Assembly: GCA_002284615.2 (NCBI GenBank)
Contig: MU069678.1
Location: forward strand, 141,686-152,551
DNA: 10,866 nucleotides
Direction of reading: 5' to 3'
From: Dunaliella salina
Lineage: Eukaryota; Chlorophyta; Chlorophyceae; Chlamydomonadales; Dunaliellaceae
The translations under genes were made by a program, and so were the position numbers. This document shows, piece after piece, positions 1-7,396 of this stretch (the stretch's first letter is position 1; each line of letters begins with the position of its first letter). The notes under the pieces were generated by a model. It ran no database searches and was not told the DNA's origin. It saw only the letters and a program-made list of their open reading frames with translations.

Positions 1-186
1 GAGGGTGACGTTACATGAGCGAGTCAATTGCATGAGAACAAGTAGGGTGTGATCCTCTGGATCACAAAAAAAGGGGTGGATCTGGTGCTCCTTTTGCTAG
101 AGACACCAATTCACCTCAATTCATGAGGCTTGCTCTTGAAGATGGACTTGATGATTAAGCCATCATCAAGTAAATTGAAATGGAAA

Positions 187-216
187 GTGCAGGGGGGGCT
201 GCGCTCCCCCCTGCAC
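187..216. repeat. Perfect 11-bp inverted repeat (hairpin)
   Basis: GTGCAGGGGGG (187-197) is perfectly complementary to CCCCCCTGCAC (206-216), with an 8-base loop GCTGCGCT. It lies in non-coding sequence and is not followed by a T run, so it is not an intrinsic terminator. It could be the core of a degraded miniature element or a chance GC-rich palindrome. Confidence 0.7.
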
Positions 217-400
217 CTCCACGCTCCGAAAGCACTAGCAATAGACCTCCAACTCCTGATCACAATCCAAGCACTGGAGCATACCCCTTTGGTGCAAGCC
301 CATGCGGGATGCGAAGTTACTGCATGCAGGGCTGATGGAGCTTGGGTGCTCAGAATCCCCCCTTCCGGGGCTGACATTTTGTTGAGGTATAAGGGAAGGC

Positions 401-444
401 TGGAGTCAACATTGGAGTCAACATTGGAGTCAACATTGGAGTCA
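401..444. repeat. 12-bp tandem repeat, about 3.5 copies
   Basis: The unit ATTGGAGTCAAC recurs without change at 411, 423 and 435 (last copy partly altered), preceded by a partial copy TGGAGTCAAC at 401. The period is a multiple of three, so all frames stay open through it, but nothing nearby supports coding. Confidence 0.85.
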
Positions 445-476
445 ACTAGGAGTCATACTTGTCTCTTCACCCTGAT

Positions 477-700
477 TCAACCATCCCAGCAGTCCGTCTC
501 ATGGAGCTTGTTGCATCGATGTCCAACCCTGGTGAATCCTCTGCGATTGTTCCTGCTGCTCCACAACAATGGAGGCCACAGGCAACATAAATATTTTGCG
601 ATGTCACACATTGTGTGATTGAATTGAAGTTTGCATGGATGGAATGGCTTCAGTGAGAGAGACCTCAGCCAGGCAAGCAGGCTTGACTGAGCAGCCAAGA
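477..700 (-). other. Region downstream of the LRR exon; weak exon candidate
   Basis: On the minus strand a pyrimidine-rich acceptor-like stretch (CTGCTCTTGGCTGCTCAG) precedes an open segment. In one frame it reads KPACLAEVSLTEAIPSMQTS before a stop. Another frame stays open for about 70 codons. Neither is clearly an LRR, and no good donor was found. This may be a further exon, the 3' untranslated region, or non-coding DNA; I cannot decide. Confidence 0.15.
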
Positions 701-767
701 GCAGCTATGGAATCAACGCAAAATTAGCGTTCAAACGGTGGTATACTTGTGCCTTGGCTTGGATGGC

Positions 768-1136
768 TCAAAGCTTTGTTCTTTCAGTGTTAGCTGTACA
801 AAACGCTAAGGGACTCTGCGCCAAAAATTGAGGGAGCTCCACCCCAACAACTGAGCCAGTGAATTTGTTGTTGGATCCCTCTGAGGTGGCTTTTGTTCCA
901 AGTCCCAGTCCCATCCCAAACCGGTCAGAACAACTCATCAGTTTAAATATTGGCTCATCCTCCTCATCATCGAAGCACTCAATTGCGAGCTCTTTGAGCT
1001 GCAGGGGCTTGAGGGCAGATAAGCCCGAGGTGTCCATGTCAACATCTTCTAGGCTGAGGGAGGAAAGCTGGGAACAGGCAGCCTTCAGGACAGCCACAAG
1101 AGGCTTTGCGTGATGGGCTTTGAAGTCCTCAACGTC
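768..1136 (-). CDS. LRR exon of the F-box/LRR gene, possibly the last one
   Basis: An acceptor ACTCACAG precedes GACGTTGAG at 1136. The frame reads DVEDFKAHHAKPLVAVLKAA, then CSQLSSLSLEDVDMDTSGLS, then LKPLQLKELAIECFDDEEDE, with spaced leucines typical of an irregular LRR protein and an acidic linker like that of exon 2. An alternative acceptor in phase 2 exists at CCAG (exon start 1155). The open frame continues to TGA just below 768, through a less convincing glycine/serine-rich tail (GMGLGLGTKATSEGS). The true coding end or donor may therefore lie earlier. No donor of high quality was found, so this could be the terminal exon. The amino acid pattern is the main support; no known orthologue was identified. 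Confidence 0.55.
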   Translation of the reverse strand, partial: DVEDFKAHHAKPLVAVLKAACSQLSSLSLEDVDMDTSGLSALKPLQLKELAIECFDDEEDEPIFKLMSCSDRFGMGLGLGTKATSEGSNNKFTGSVVGVELPQFLAQSPLAFCTANTERTKL

Positions 1137-1399
1137 CTGTGAGTGTGTTTGCGCGCTGGCATGTTTGAAGAGAGTCTCTTCGCGAGTACATGGGGTCCTT
1201 CATGCCGATGTATGGCTCAATAAGGGTTCAAATTTGGCCATAGTGTAATGCCTCAATATGAGCATGCAGAAATCAACAGCCATGACCATATTCGCTCTTG
1301 TATTACAAAGGGTGTAGTGCAAAGTTGTACAAGCATGTCCATGAGCATTTGCATACACAAATATTGCGCACTTGTAAAACCCAAAAAGGTCGACGACTG

Positions 1400-1565
1400 G
1401 CAAGAATGTGTCAATCTGTTCAACTTTCAAAATAACCAGAATGTTGCAACTTTGTAGGAGCTGACGCGACACAATAAGGTTTCTGGAACGCATTGCAGAC
1501 AGGCCAGGGTGCTTGCAAGCTATGGTTGTGAGGTTGTGACCTTCACCAAGCAGTGATTTGAATGG
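1400..1565 (-). CDS. Probable LRR exon of the F-box/LRR gene
   Basis: The minus-strand frame starts after a TAG stop that also forms a possible acceptor (CATCTGATAG|CCA). It reads PFKSLLGEGHNLTTIACKHP, GLSAMRSRN, then SRQLLQSCNILVILKVEQID. The C-x-x-L-x-x-L-x-V-x-x-ID pattern matches the LRR segment in the 1136-768 exon (CSQLSSLSLEDVDMD), which supports membership of the same repeat family. In leucine-rich repeats these segments form the substrate-binding solenoid; that is family knowledge. Phase 0 at the start fits the phase 0 end of exon 2. The donor is not clear: AA|GTGCGC near 1373 and weaker GT sites nearer the LRR are all possible, so the lower boundary is approximate. The acceptor lacks a good pyrimidine tract. 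Confidence 0.45.
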
Positions 1566-1624
1566 CTATCAGATGTCATGCCCAAGCAGTCCAAGTCCGG
1601 ACCCTGCGTTTCGTTTGTTATTCA

Positions 1625-1732
1625 CATCGCCATTAATCAAACCACCAAGTCACCCAACAATCACAGCCTGTGCTTAAAATGTAGGGAGCATCCAAGGCCT
1701 GACTTCCCATCGCCATTAATCAAACCACCAAG
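1625..1732. repeat. 25-bp perfect direct repeat, 83 bp apart
   Basis: The 25-base segment starting CATCGCCATTAATCAAACCA occurs identically at 1625-1649 and 1708-1732. It lies in the presumed intron between exon 2 and the LRR exon at 1565-1400. The intervening bases show no similarity to the flanks. This may be a small segmental duplication or the flanks of an old insertion. Confidence 0.85.
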
Positions 1733-2339
1733 CATCATAAGAACAGGAACCCTCCTTTCATGACCAGGACAACACAAACTTGCACAAGCTAAAGATGAAA
1801 TGATGGTTAGACTGGCACAGTTTACAATATGAAAACAGTCATTTGTTGGAGAGTACACATTTTTTCGTTGTCAATGGAAGGCATAATCTTGAGCCTGGAC
1901 TTGCTCAAGCCGTCCACACAGGCTCACATAGGGGACCATACTTTCCTTCCTCACTGTTACTGATGTTAGCAAGGAATGCTGCCGACTGCGATGTTGGAAG
2001 GTTCATACAATGTCGAAGATTGCTGCCATAGCTCATACCTCACAATTGTTCAGACTAAAGCCTTTGTTTGGAAACCTGCCAGGGAAAACAGATCAACAAA
2101 AGGGCTCACACTCATACCTGATGACATCCATATACATTCGTGTGTGTTGCCCCAGACAATACAATAATGCGATCTTATGACTCTTGAGCTGGCATTCATG
2201 GATGACATCTGATACTTTCCAATGGAGGGTCCTCTATGTTCTAGAACGGATGGATGCGCCCTGATCCACCTGCTCGGAATGCCACGGACCAATCATGTAC
2301 CTCAAATCAGAGGTTTGTGATGACATCCAATGCAATGAC
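1733..2339. other. Presumed intron sequence, no gene recognised
   Basis: Neither strand shows a recognisable domain. Short open stretches on the minus strand (one around 2000-1900 reads SNLRHCMNLPTSQSAAF) were examined but have no convincing splice sites. From about 2200 the sequence contains decayed relatives of the 122-bp array that follows, for example GGAGGGTCCTCTATG and ATGACATCC motifs. Confidence 0.4.
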
Positions 2340-2950
2340 AGAGACCAGTCATGTCCGTCAGATCAGAGGATTTTGATGACACCTGGTATGTTCCAACAGA
2401 GGGTCCTCTTTCCCCTATCTTTCTTGTCTGGGCATGCCAGGCATCCTGACCATAAACACATGAAGTTCATCATGGAGGTCCATGATGATTCCCCGTACAT
2501 TCCAACATATTTCCCCATCACCTGATGCACCCTATCCTGTCCCTCATATGAGGGCATGCCAGGCATCCCGACAATGCACTCATGAAGTTCATCATGGAGG
2601 TCCATGATGATTCCCCGTACATTCCAACATATTTCCCCATCACCTGATGCACCCTATCCTGTCCTTCATTTGAGGGCATGCCAGGCATCCCGACAATGCA
2701 CTCATGAAGTTCATCATGGAGGTCCATGATGATACCCCATACGTCCTAACAGAGGGTCCCTTATCCCCCAACACATTCTTTCCTGTCTCTCTTATGAGGG
2801 TATGCCAGGCATCCCGACAATACACTCATGAAGTTCATCATGAAAGTTAATCCAATATATCCCGACCCAGGATCCTCTATCCTCTAATGCATCCTATCCT
2901 GTCCTCCTTGAGAGCATGCCCTCATAAGAATCCAGCCAGGCATCCTCCTG
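2340..2950. repeat. 122-bp minisatellite array with decayed edges
   Basis: The landmark TGAAGTTCATCATGG starts at 2461, 2583 and 2705, exactly 122 bp apart, and recurs in altered form at 2829 (124 bp on). Each of the central units contains the string TTTCCCCATCACCTGATG or a relative, and GGCATGCCAGGCATCC. The first unit (2340-2460) and the last (2840-2950) are diverged. The period is not a multiple of three and frames shift from unit to unit, so it is unlikely to be coding. It lies in the presumed large intron of the F-box/LRR gene. Confidence 0.9.
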
Positions 2951-2983
2951 ACCATAAAACATGACAGTACTCTAGGTAATGGC

Positions 2984-3190
2984 AAGGGCCCGTACCATGA
3001 AGTCAATGAGCACAGTCTGATGTAATTGATAACTGCAAGTGTCCCAGTATCATGAGACCATTGAACACAGTCTGATGTCGAGATAAGTGCAAGGGTCCCA
3101 GTTCCATGTACCATTGAAATTGGACTTATGTAGAGATAAGTGTGAGGCTCCCAGTACCACGAGACCATTGAACACAGCCTGATGCGCAGC
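2984..3190. repeat. 54-bp tandem repeat, about 3.5 copies
   Basis: The landmark CAGTCTGATG starts at 3013 and 3068, appears as GGACTTATG near 3122, and as CAGCCTGATG at 3175. Each is followed by GATAA.TGCAAG...CCCAGT and a GAGACCATTGAACA-like segment. Spacing is 53-55 bp. It sits directly between the 122-bp and 178-bp arrays in the presumed intron. Confidence 0.85.
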
Positions 3191-3215
3191 GTGCCACTAC
3201 ATCTGCCTCAAATGA

Positions 3216-3800
3216 GCTCCTTGATCAGCATGGTCAATTTCTTCTCCCAACAAAACCTCAACACTGCACCTCAAATCATGCACCACAACCTCAACCAGCC
3301 TCGTTGCCCACCAAAAAAATCAACAGCTCAAGTTGTGCACCACAAGATGGAGTTGTGTGATCCTCGACAACAGAGCCGCAGCAGACGGCGATTCCTTGAT
3401 CAGCATGATCAGCTTCGCTCCTCACCAAAGCCTCAACACTGCTCCTCAAATCACGCACCACAACCTCAACAGCCTTGTTTCCCACCGAAAAGTCAACACT
3501 GTTCCTCAAGTAACGCACCACAAGATGAAGACGTGTGGCTCTCGACAACAGAGCTGCAGCAGACAGCGATTTCTTGATCGACATGGTCAGCTTCGCTCCT
3601 CACCAAAATCTCAACACTGCTCCTCAAATCAAGCACGACAAGATGAAAACACGTAATCCTCAAAGACAAACTCACAGCACACCGCTCCTGACAACCCCCT
3701 CCTGGACAGCCTCCACACTGCTTCTTGACAACCTCCTCCGTGACGACCTTCACACCGCTGCTCCTCAAGTCACGTACCACGAGACGCAAACACGTGATCC
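3216..3800. repeat. 178-bp tandem array derived from the exon 2 / intron 2 junction
   Basis: Units begin with TTCCTTGATCAGCATG-like sequence at about 3216, 3391 and 3569; unit two is 178 bp long. The third unit is interrupted and runs into the end of exon 2 (3778-3830). Each unit contains CTCGACAACAGAGC.G..GCAG, which also occurs in exon 2 at about 3800-3820, and the sequence corresponding to its splice donor (minus-strand GTACGT in exon 2; GTGCGT or GTGCAC in the copies). Smaller half-repeats (CTCAACACTGCTCCTCAAATCA-type) occur within each unit. The period of 178 is not divisible by three, and stops appear when the array is read straight through on the minus strand. Confidence 0.85.
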
Positions 3801-4157
3801 TCGACAACAGAGCCGTGGCAGGCGGCGACCTCTTGGCAGTGTTGAGCAGGTGCAGGAGATCCCCAGTTGTTGTGAACCCCGCGCAACCGCAGCCAAACTC
3901 ATCCTCCGAGTAGTCTTCTCCCTCAGAGGAGTAAAGCAGATCATCGTCGGAATCTGCTTCCAAAATGTTACCATATGCCTTAAGGCACAGTGTGCTTACA
4001 TATGGACACCAGGACGCAAAGCGCTCCATGGCTGCGACTGAGATGAGGGTGTCCTTAGGCAGAGGCAGGACACTGTCAGCGCCTCGATCTGACCGGCCAC
4101 TACGTCGCAGCGTAGCGCCTTGCAGGTGGAGAAGAAGCTGCGCTTTGTCTCCGGACC
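3778..4157 (-). CDS. Exon 2 of the F-box/LRR gene, with an internal frameshift
   Basis: After a TGCAG acceptor (4158-4162), phase 0 gives GPETKRSFFSTCKALRCDVV, the second half of the F-box with the characteristic TCKALR segment. It directly continues exon 1. This frame runs on through IEALTVSCLCL and then meets TAA at 3998-3996. From about 4075 another frame becomes protein-like: TLISVAAMERFASWCP followed by YVSTLCLKAYGNILEADS, an acidic stretch (YSSEGEDYSEDEF) and LSRITCLRLV, all LRR-like. The two frames differ by one net missing base (or two extra) between about 4078 and 4053. The segment is too short there for an intron. The proposed end is CTCGTG|GTACGTGA, a strong donor in phase 0. The allele is either a pseudogene or carries an indel error. 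The acidic linker resembles the one in the later exon at 1136-768. Confidence 0.62.
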
Positions 4158-4479
4158 CTGCATTGAGCGCACACCAGTCAGGGTTGGCCAATTCCGTACA
4201 TTGCTTGTTCAAATATGATATGTAAGTGCGTATATGCATACAAAAGTTGGCACGTATGTATTGAGATTTTCATTTTCACTGCTAAATGGATTTATGTGTG
4301 GCCGTAAACATGCCATTCATATTACGTACGTGCATATGCCGTATGTATATTCTATACGAAATTGGCCAACCCTAGTCATGAGCTAATCATGCAACAAGGG
4401 CACGACACCAGGTGAACATACATGGTGCGAGAGTGCACAAGTACGTCATTTACCTGTCATTCATGCAACACGCCATAGG

Positions 4480-4880
4480 CACATATGCAGACATGCCGCA
4501 AGCATATGCCACAAGCACATGCATGTATGGACACAGGCACACATGCCACAAGCATATGCATGTATGGACACATGCACACGTGCCACAAGCACATGCCATA
4601 AGCACATGCACACATGCCACAAGCACATGCCATAAGCACATGCACACATGCCACAAGCACATGCACACACATACACATGCCACAAGCATACATGCATACA
4701 TGCACACATGCACACATGCACACATGCCACAAGCACATGCATGTATACACACATGCCACAAGCATATGCACACATGCACACATGCCACAAGCACATGCAC
4801 ACATGTACACATGCCATAAGCATACATGCACACATGCCACAAGCACATGCACATATGCACGCAGGCCACAAGCACGACAT
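4480..4880. repeat. CACATGCCACAAG-type low-complexity array inside intron 1
   Basis: About 400 bp are built from permutations of ACACATGC, CACAAGCA and CATGCATGTAT. Longer units such as GCCACAAGCACATGCA recur roughly every 21-24 bp. The array lies fully inside the intron between the two F-box exons (5041-4158). It yields long open frames on both strands with histidine- or cysteine-rich translations; these are artefacts of the simple repeat. Confidence 0.9.
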
Positions 4881-5041
4881 AGCTTGTCATGTATGCATAA
4901 GCTGCTGCACGCAAGCATGAACTGTAAAAAAAAGCTGTGCAAGTGATTTAAAATGCAGCAAGACGGAACATGCAGTGAAATCTGATGAGTGTGAGTGTGA
5001 GAGAGTGTGTATGTGTGTGCCTTAACAAACACGAATCTCAC

Positions 5042-5125
5042 CTGGCAAAATTTGAAAATATGGGCCAAGCAATCAGGGGGGAGTGCTGTCAAGCGAGTCC
5101 CAGCATCCAGATGAGTGCCCTGCAT
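5042..5125 (-). CDS. Exon 1 of an F-box/LRR protein gene (start of the F-box)
   Basis: Read on the minus strand, the segment encodes 28 residues from an ATG at 5125 and includes LTALPPDCLAHIFKFC, the classic first half of an F-box (LP.D.L..IF.FC). F-box proteins bind Skp1 and act as substrate receptors of SCF ubiquitin ligases; that role is family knowledge. The exon ends exactly at TGCCAG|GTGAGA, a near-consensus 5' splice site, in phase 0. The reading frame is open further upstream through an 18-bp tandem repeat. There is also a good acceptor (CTTCCTTCAACAG) just before 5144, so an untranslated or coding upstream exon is possible. I chose the ATG at 5125 because F-boxes usually sit near the N terminus. 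Exon 2 completes the domain. Confidence in the F-box is good; the exact start is less certain. Confidence 0.72.
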
Positions 5126-5151
5126 GGCAGCCTCAACCCCAGCCCTGTTGA

Positions 5152-5348
5152 AGGAAGACGATGCATGACGGAAGATAATGCATGAAAGGAAGATAATGCA
5201 TGAAAGGAAGATAATGCACGAAAGGAAGATAATGCATGAAAGGAAGATAATGCATGACGGAAGATCATGCATGAAAGGAAGATAATGCATGAAAGGAAGA
5301 TAATGCATGAAAGGAAGATAATGCATGAAAGGAAGATAATGCATGAAA
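5152..5348. repeat. 18-bp tandem repeat upstream of the F-box start
   Basis: About ten copies of AAAGGAAGATAATGCATG, with a few single-base variants (GACGGAAGATAATGCATG, GATCATGCATG, GCACG). The period is a multiple of three, so the minus-strand frame of exon 1 stays open through the whole array and would encode a hexapeptide FMHYLP. The array ends about 25 bp upstream of the proposed ATG. It may be promoter, 5' untranslated region, intron, or (less likely) a repeated N-terminal extension. Confidence 0.92.
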
Positions 5349-5349
5349 G

Positions 5350-5617
5350 CAATGAGCGCATGTCGAGTAAAACCAGCATGGGTGCCATGGCATGAAGTGC
5401 AGGACGCAAGTTGAGTAGTGTGCTCGTGGAGTGCATGCAAAGGGCATGTTCATGTCTGAGCAACAAACAGCCGCGCACACACTATTTCACACCAATCAAT
5501 ACGAGGCCTTTCAAATGAACTGTGCACGCCATTGTTCTTGAAATGTCAGCACATGAAAAACTGCCAATAACAAAGGTCACTGTCGCGAAAAAAAAATGCT
5601 GAGCTGTACTGCAGGAG
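5350..5617. other. Spacer without recognised gene
   Basis: No domain, RNA gene or strong splice pair was seen on either strand. If the F-box gene is read from 5125 on the minus strand, its promoter would lie in or beyond the 18-bp array and this spacer. A short poly-A run (GCGAAAAAAAAATGC) occurs near 5585. No clear promoter motif was recognised. Confidence 0.35.
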
Positions 5618-6050
5618 GCAGCATTGAGTGACATTAGCACCACAAGGGACATGGGCAGCATTAAGTGACATAAGCAGCATCAAGTGACACTCAATAACGT
5701 CAGCAGCATGAAGTGGCATTAAGAGACTTCGCCCGCAAAGTGACGTAAAGTGACAATAAGCAGCATGAAGCGACCTTAGCAGCGCCAAGCGACACTAAGT
5801 GACTATAGCAACTTTAAGTGACGCTAACAGCATCGAGTGACACTAAGTGGCATTAGCAGCATTAAGTGACAGAAGCAGCATCAAGTGACACTAGGTGACA
5901 ATAGCAGCGTTAGGTGGCATTAAGTGACTTCACCCGCAAAACAACATAAAGTGACAATAAGCAGCATGAAGTGACATTAGCGGCGTCAAGCGACACTTCG
6001 TGACAACAGCAGCATTAGGTGGCATTAAGTGACACCAGCAGCAATAAATG
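5618..6050. repeat. Degenerate short-unit array (AGCAGCATTAAGTGACAT type) with 201-bp super-period
   Basis: Motifs TAAGTGACA and AGCAGCAT alternate at intervals of about 15-18 bp throughout. On a larger scale, CCCGCAAA followed by TAAAGTGACAATAAGCAGCA occurs at 5732 and again at 5933, a shift of 201 bp, and neighbouring variants repeat in the same order. The array therefore has a higher-order structure of about two copies. No frame is convincing as protein. Confidence 0.85.
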
Positions 6051-6420
6051 CAAGCAAGAGGATGCGCATGGGTACTCAGGCCAATAGACACAAGCCAGAG
6101 GATGTGTGTGGGCACTCATTCCAATATGTGCAAAGAGAAGAGGATGCGCAGGGGCACTTGAGCCAATGTACGCAAGCAAGAGGATGTGCACGGGCACTCA
6201 GGCCAATATATGCAAGCAAGAGGCTGCGCATGGACATTCCGGCCAATATATGCAAGCAAGGGGATGCGCATGGGTACTCAGGCCAATAGACACAAGCCAG
6301 AGGATATGTGTGGGCACTCGTTCCAATATGTGCAAGAAAAAGGACGCGCAGGAGCAGGCCAATAGGCCAATATATGCAAGCAAGAGGATGTGCACGCGCA
6401 TTCCGGCGAATGAATGCAGG
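6051..6420. repeat. 40-bp minisatellite with about 202-bp higher-order unit
   Basis: About nine units of roughly 40 bp, each of the form CAAGCAAGAGGATG.GCA.GGGCACTCAGGCCAATAT. Unit variants recur in order: GATGCGCATGGGTACTCAGG occurs at 6061 and 6263 (shift 202), followed in both places by a CAAGCCAGAGGAT.TGTGTG unit and then a unit with GGA.GCGCAGG. The array has thus grown by duplication of blocks of about five units. Long frames are open on both strands because stop codons are rare in the unit; I do not regard them as genes. Confidence 0.9.
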
Positions 6421-6649
6421 CACTACTTACATGCCCAGTTGTCCTGTTTGCTCTGACACCATCCTCATGCGACTCACATCCTACTACTGCACTCATCAAA
6501 TCACCTCCAAATCCTTCCTTGACACATATGGACCAACGTGGCGCCATCCATTTTATGGACCATATAGAGTGTTTGGTTGTATAGTAACCGTTAGGTATAA
6601 GAGATGCAATCAGTTGCACTACTTACATGCCCTGCTGTCCTGTTTGCTC
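6421..6649. repeat. 33-bp direct repeat carrying a minus-strand splice donor
   Basis: Copies at 6421-6453 and 6617-6649 (starting CACTACTTACATGCCC) differ at only two or three bases. On the minus strand each reads GAGCAAACAGGACA..., then GGGCAT|GTAAGTAGTG, a perfect 5' splice-site core. The 163 bp between the copies show no resemblance to the flanking arrays. Confidence 0.8.
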
Positions 6650-6685
6650 CAGTGTTCTGCCTGTGCTGGCCCCCTGCCATGCAGC
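6627..6685 (-). CDS. Candidate 59-nt internal exon (frame unknown)
   Basis: On the minus strand the acceptor CTCCTTTTTCTCTGCCAAACAG, with an excellent pyrimidine tract, lies just upstream of 6685. The donor CAT|GTAAGTAG lies just downstream of 6627. All three frames are open between them, so the phase cannot be set. It could be a coding or untranslated exon of the right-hand minus-strand gene, or an upstream exon of the F-box gene. The 3' half of the exon and its donor are duplicated at 6431. Support is from splice signals only. Confidence 0.35.
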
Positions 6686-7240
6686 CTGTTTGGCAGAGAA
6701 AAAGGAGAGATGAAAATGATTCCCCTTGGTCTTGAAAACTGATCAAACTCCCTGAGGAGACCTTGGACAAGTCTTTTCGATAAACTAAGAAAATTCCTGC
6801 CCATGGTGCCTCTTTTTAATGACAGCGGCACTGACACTTAAGCGGCACAAGAATGCAACGTATTTTTGTCTATACCGCTCAATTTGTGTGGGTTGGTGAG
6901 ACACAGATGATGCAACCAAAGGGAACTTTTCCTTGCCCTTTTGGACATTTGCGCAGCCAGCCCTTTCCTTGCCCTTTGCACATTTGCGCAGCTAGCAGAG
7001 GGTTCACATCGCGGCTAATTAGGCATGTCCTCCCTGACCAGTAAGCCTCATGTTCCAGTGCTAAAGACACCCATGGGAAACAAGCTTAAAGTCAGCCTAG
7101 GTAAGCTACGCCAAAAAGTGAGGAGTTCTTGCCCCACAAAATTCCAAGCAAACTGAGTATGTAGAGTAGTGAATATTGATACAGACACTTCTGCATCAAA
7201 AAAATGGGGGATGAGGTCTTGCAGGTGAGCCAGGGGCACA
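6686..7240. other. Gene-poor stretch with a 35-bp tandem duplication
   Basis: No recognised domain. A two-copy tandem repeat of about 35 bp (TTTCCTTGCCCTTT..., ...CATTTGCGCAGC) lies at about 6927-6992; CATTTGCGCAG starts at 6946 and 6981. On the minus strand a short frame upstream of the 6685 acceptor (MGRNFLSLSKRLVQGLLREF) is open, but it runs through the presumed pyrimidine tract and is probably chance. Confidence 0.4.
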
Positions 7241-7396
7241 TATGAGGCGTTTCAGGCCGGAATTGGTACTCTCTGCAAAATGGGTGCCATCTTTCATGTT
7301 TTGACCCAAATTTGCCCATTTTTTCGGAACCGGGTACTTTTTGTGTCGAACCTGACCCATCGGAGTGAAAAAATGGGGGTGTGAAAATTGCCCCCA

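Noticed and set aside
187..216. Intrinsic transcription terminator
   Set aside because: The hairpin is GC-rich but lacks a following T run, and the window is eukaryotic.
111..618. Open frames on both strands at the left edge
   Set aside because: No domain, no splice support, and they cross the hairpin and the 12-bp repeat; probably non-coding.
2363..2825. Minus-strand proteins with repeated MDLHDELHECIVGMPGMP
   Set aside because: Encoded by the 122-bp array; 122 is not divisible by three, frames shift between units, and no splice sites or start context support translation.
4480..4880. CRISPR-like array
   Set aside because: No constant repeat with unique spacers; the whole stretch is low-complexity sequence, as expected of a eukaryotic minisatellite.
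4412..4946. Long histidine/threonine- or cysteine-rich open frames on both strands
   Set aside because: They follow from the CACATGCCACAAG simple repeat, occur in several frames at once, and lie inside the F-box intron.
6029..6456. Overlapping open frames of 60-116 codons on both strands with repeated peptides
   Set aside because: The 40-bp unit lacks stop codons in several frames; composition is uniform and no frame is preferred.
6619..6837. Minus-strand frame with GRNFLSLSKRLVQGLL
   Set aside because: It reads through a strong pyrimidine tract and acceptor at 6686-6710, so it is more likely intron sequence; no domain recognised.
7315..7377. Inverted repeat CCCATTTTTTC / GAAAAAATGGG as ends of a mobile element
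   Set aside because: Arms are 11 bp and A/T-rich, with no target-site duplication seen; chance is likely.
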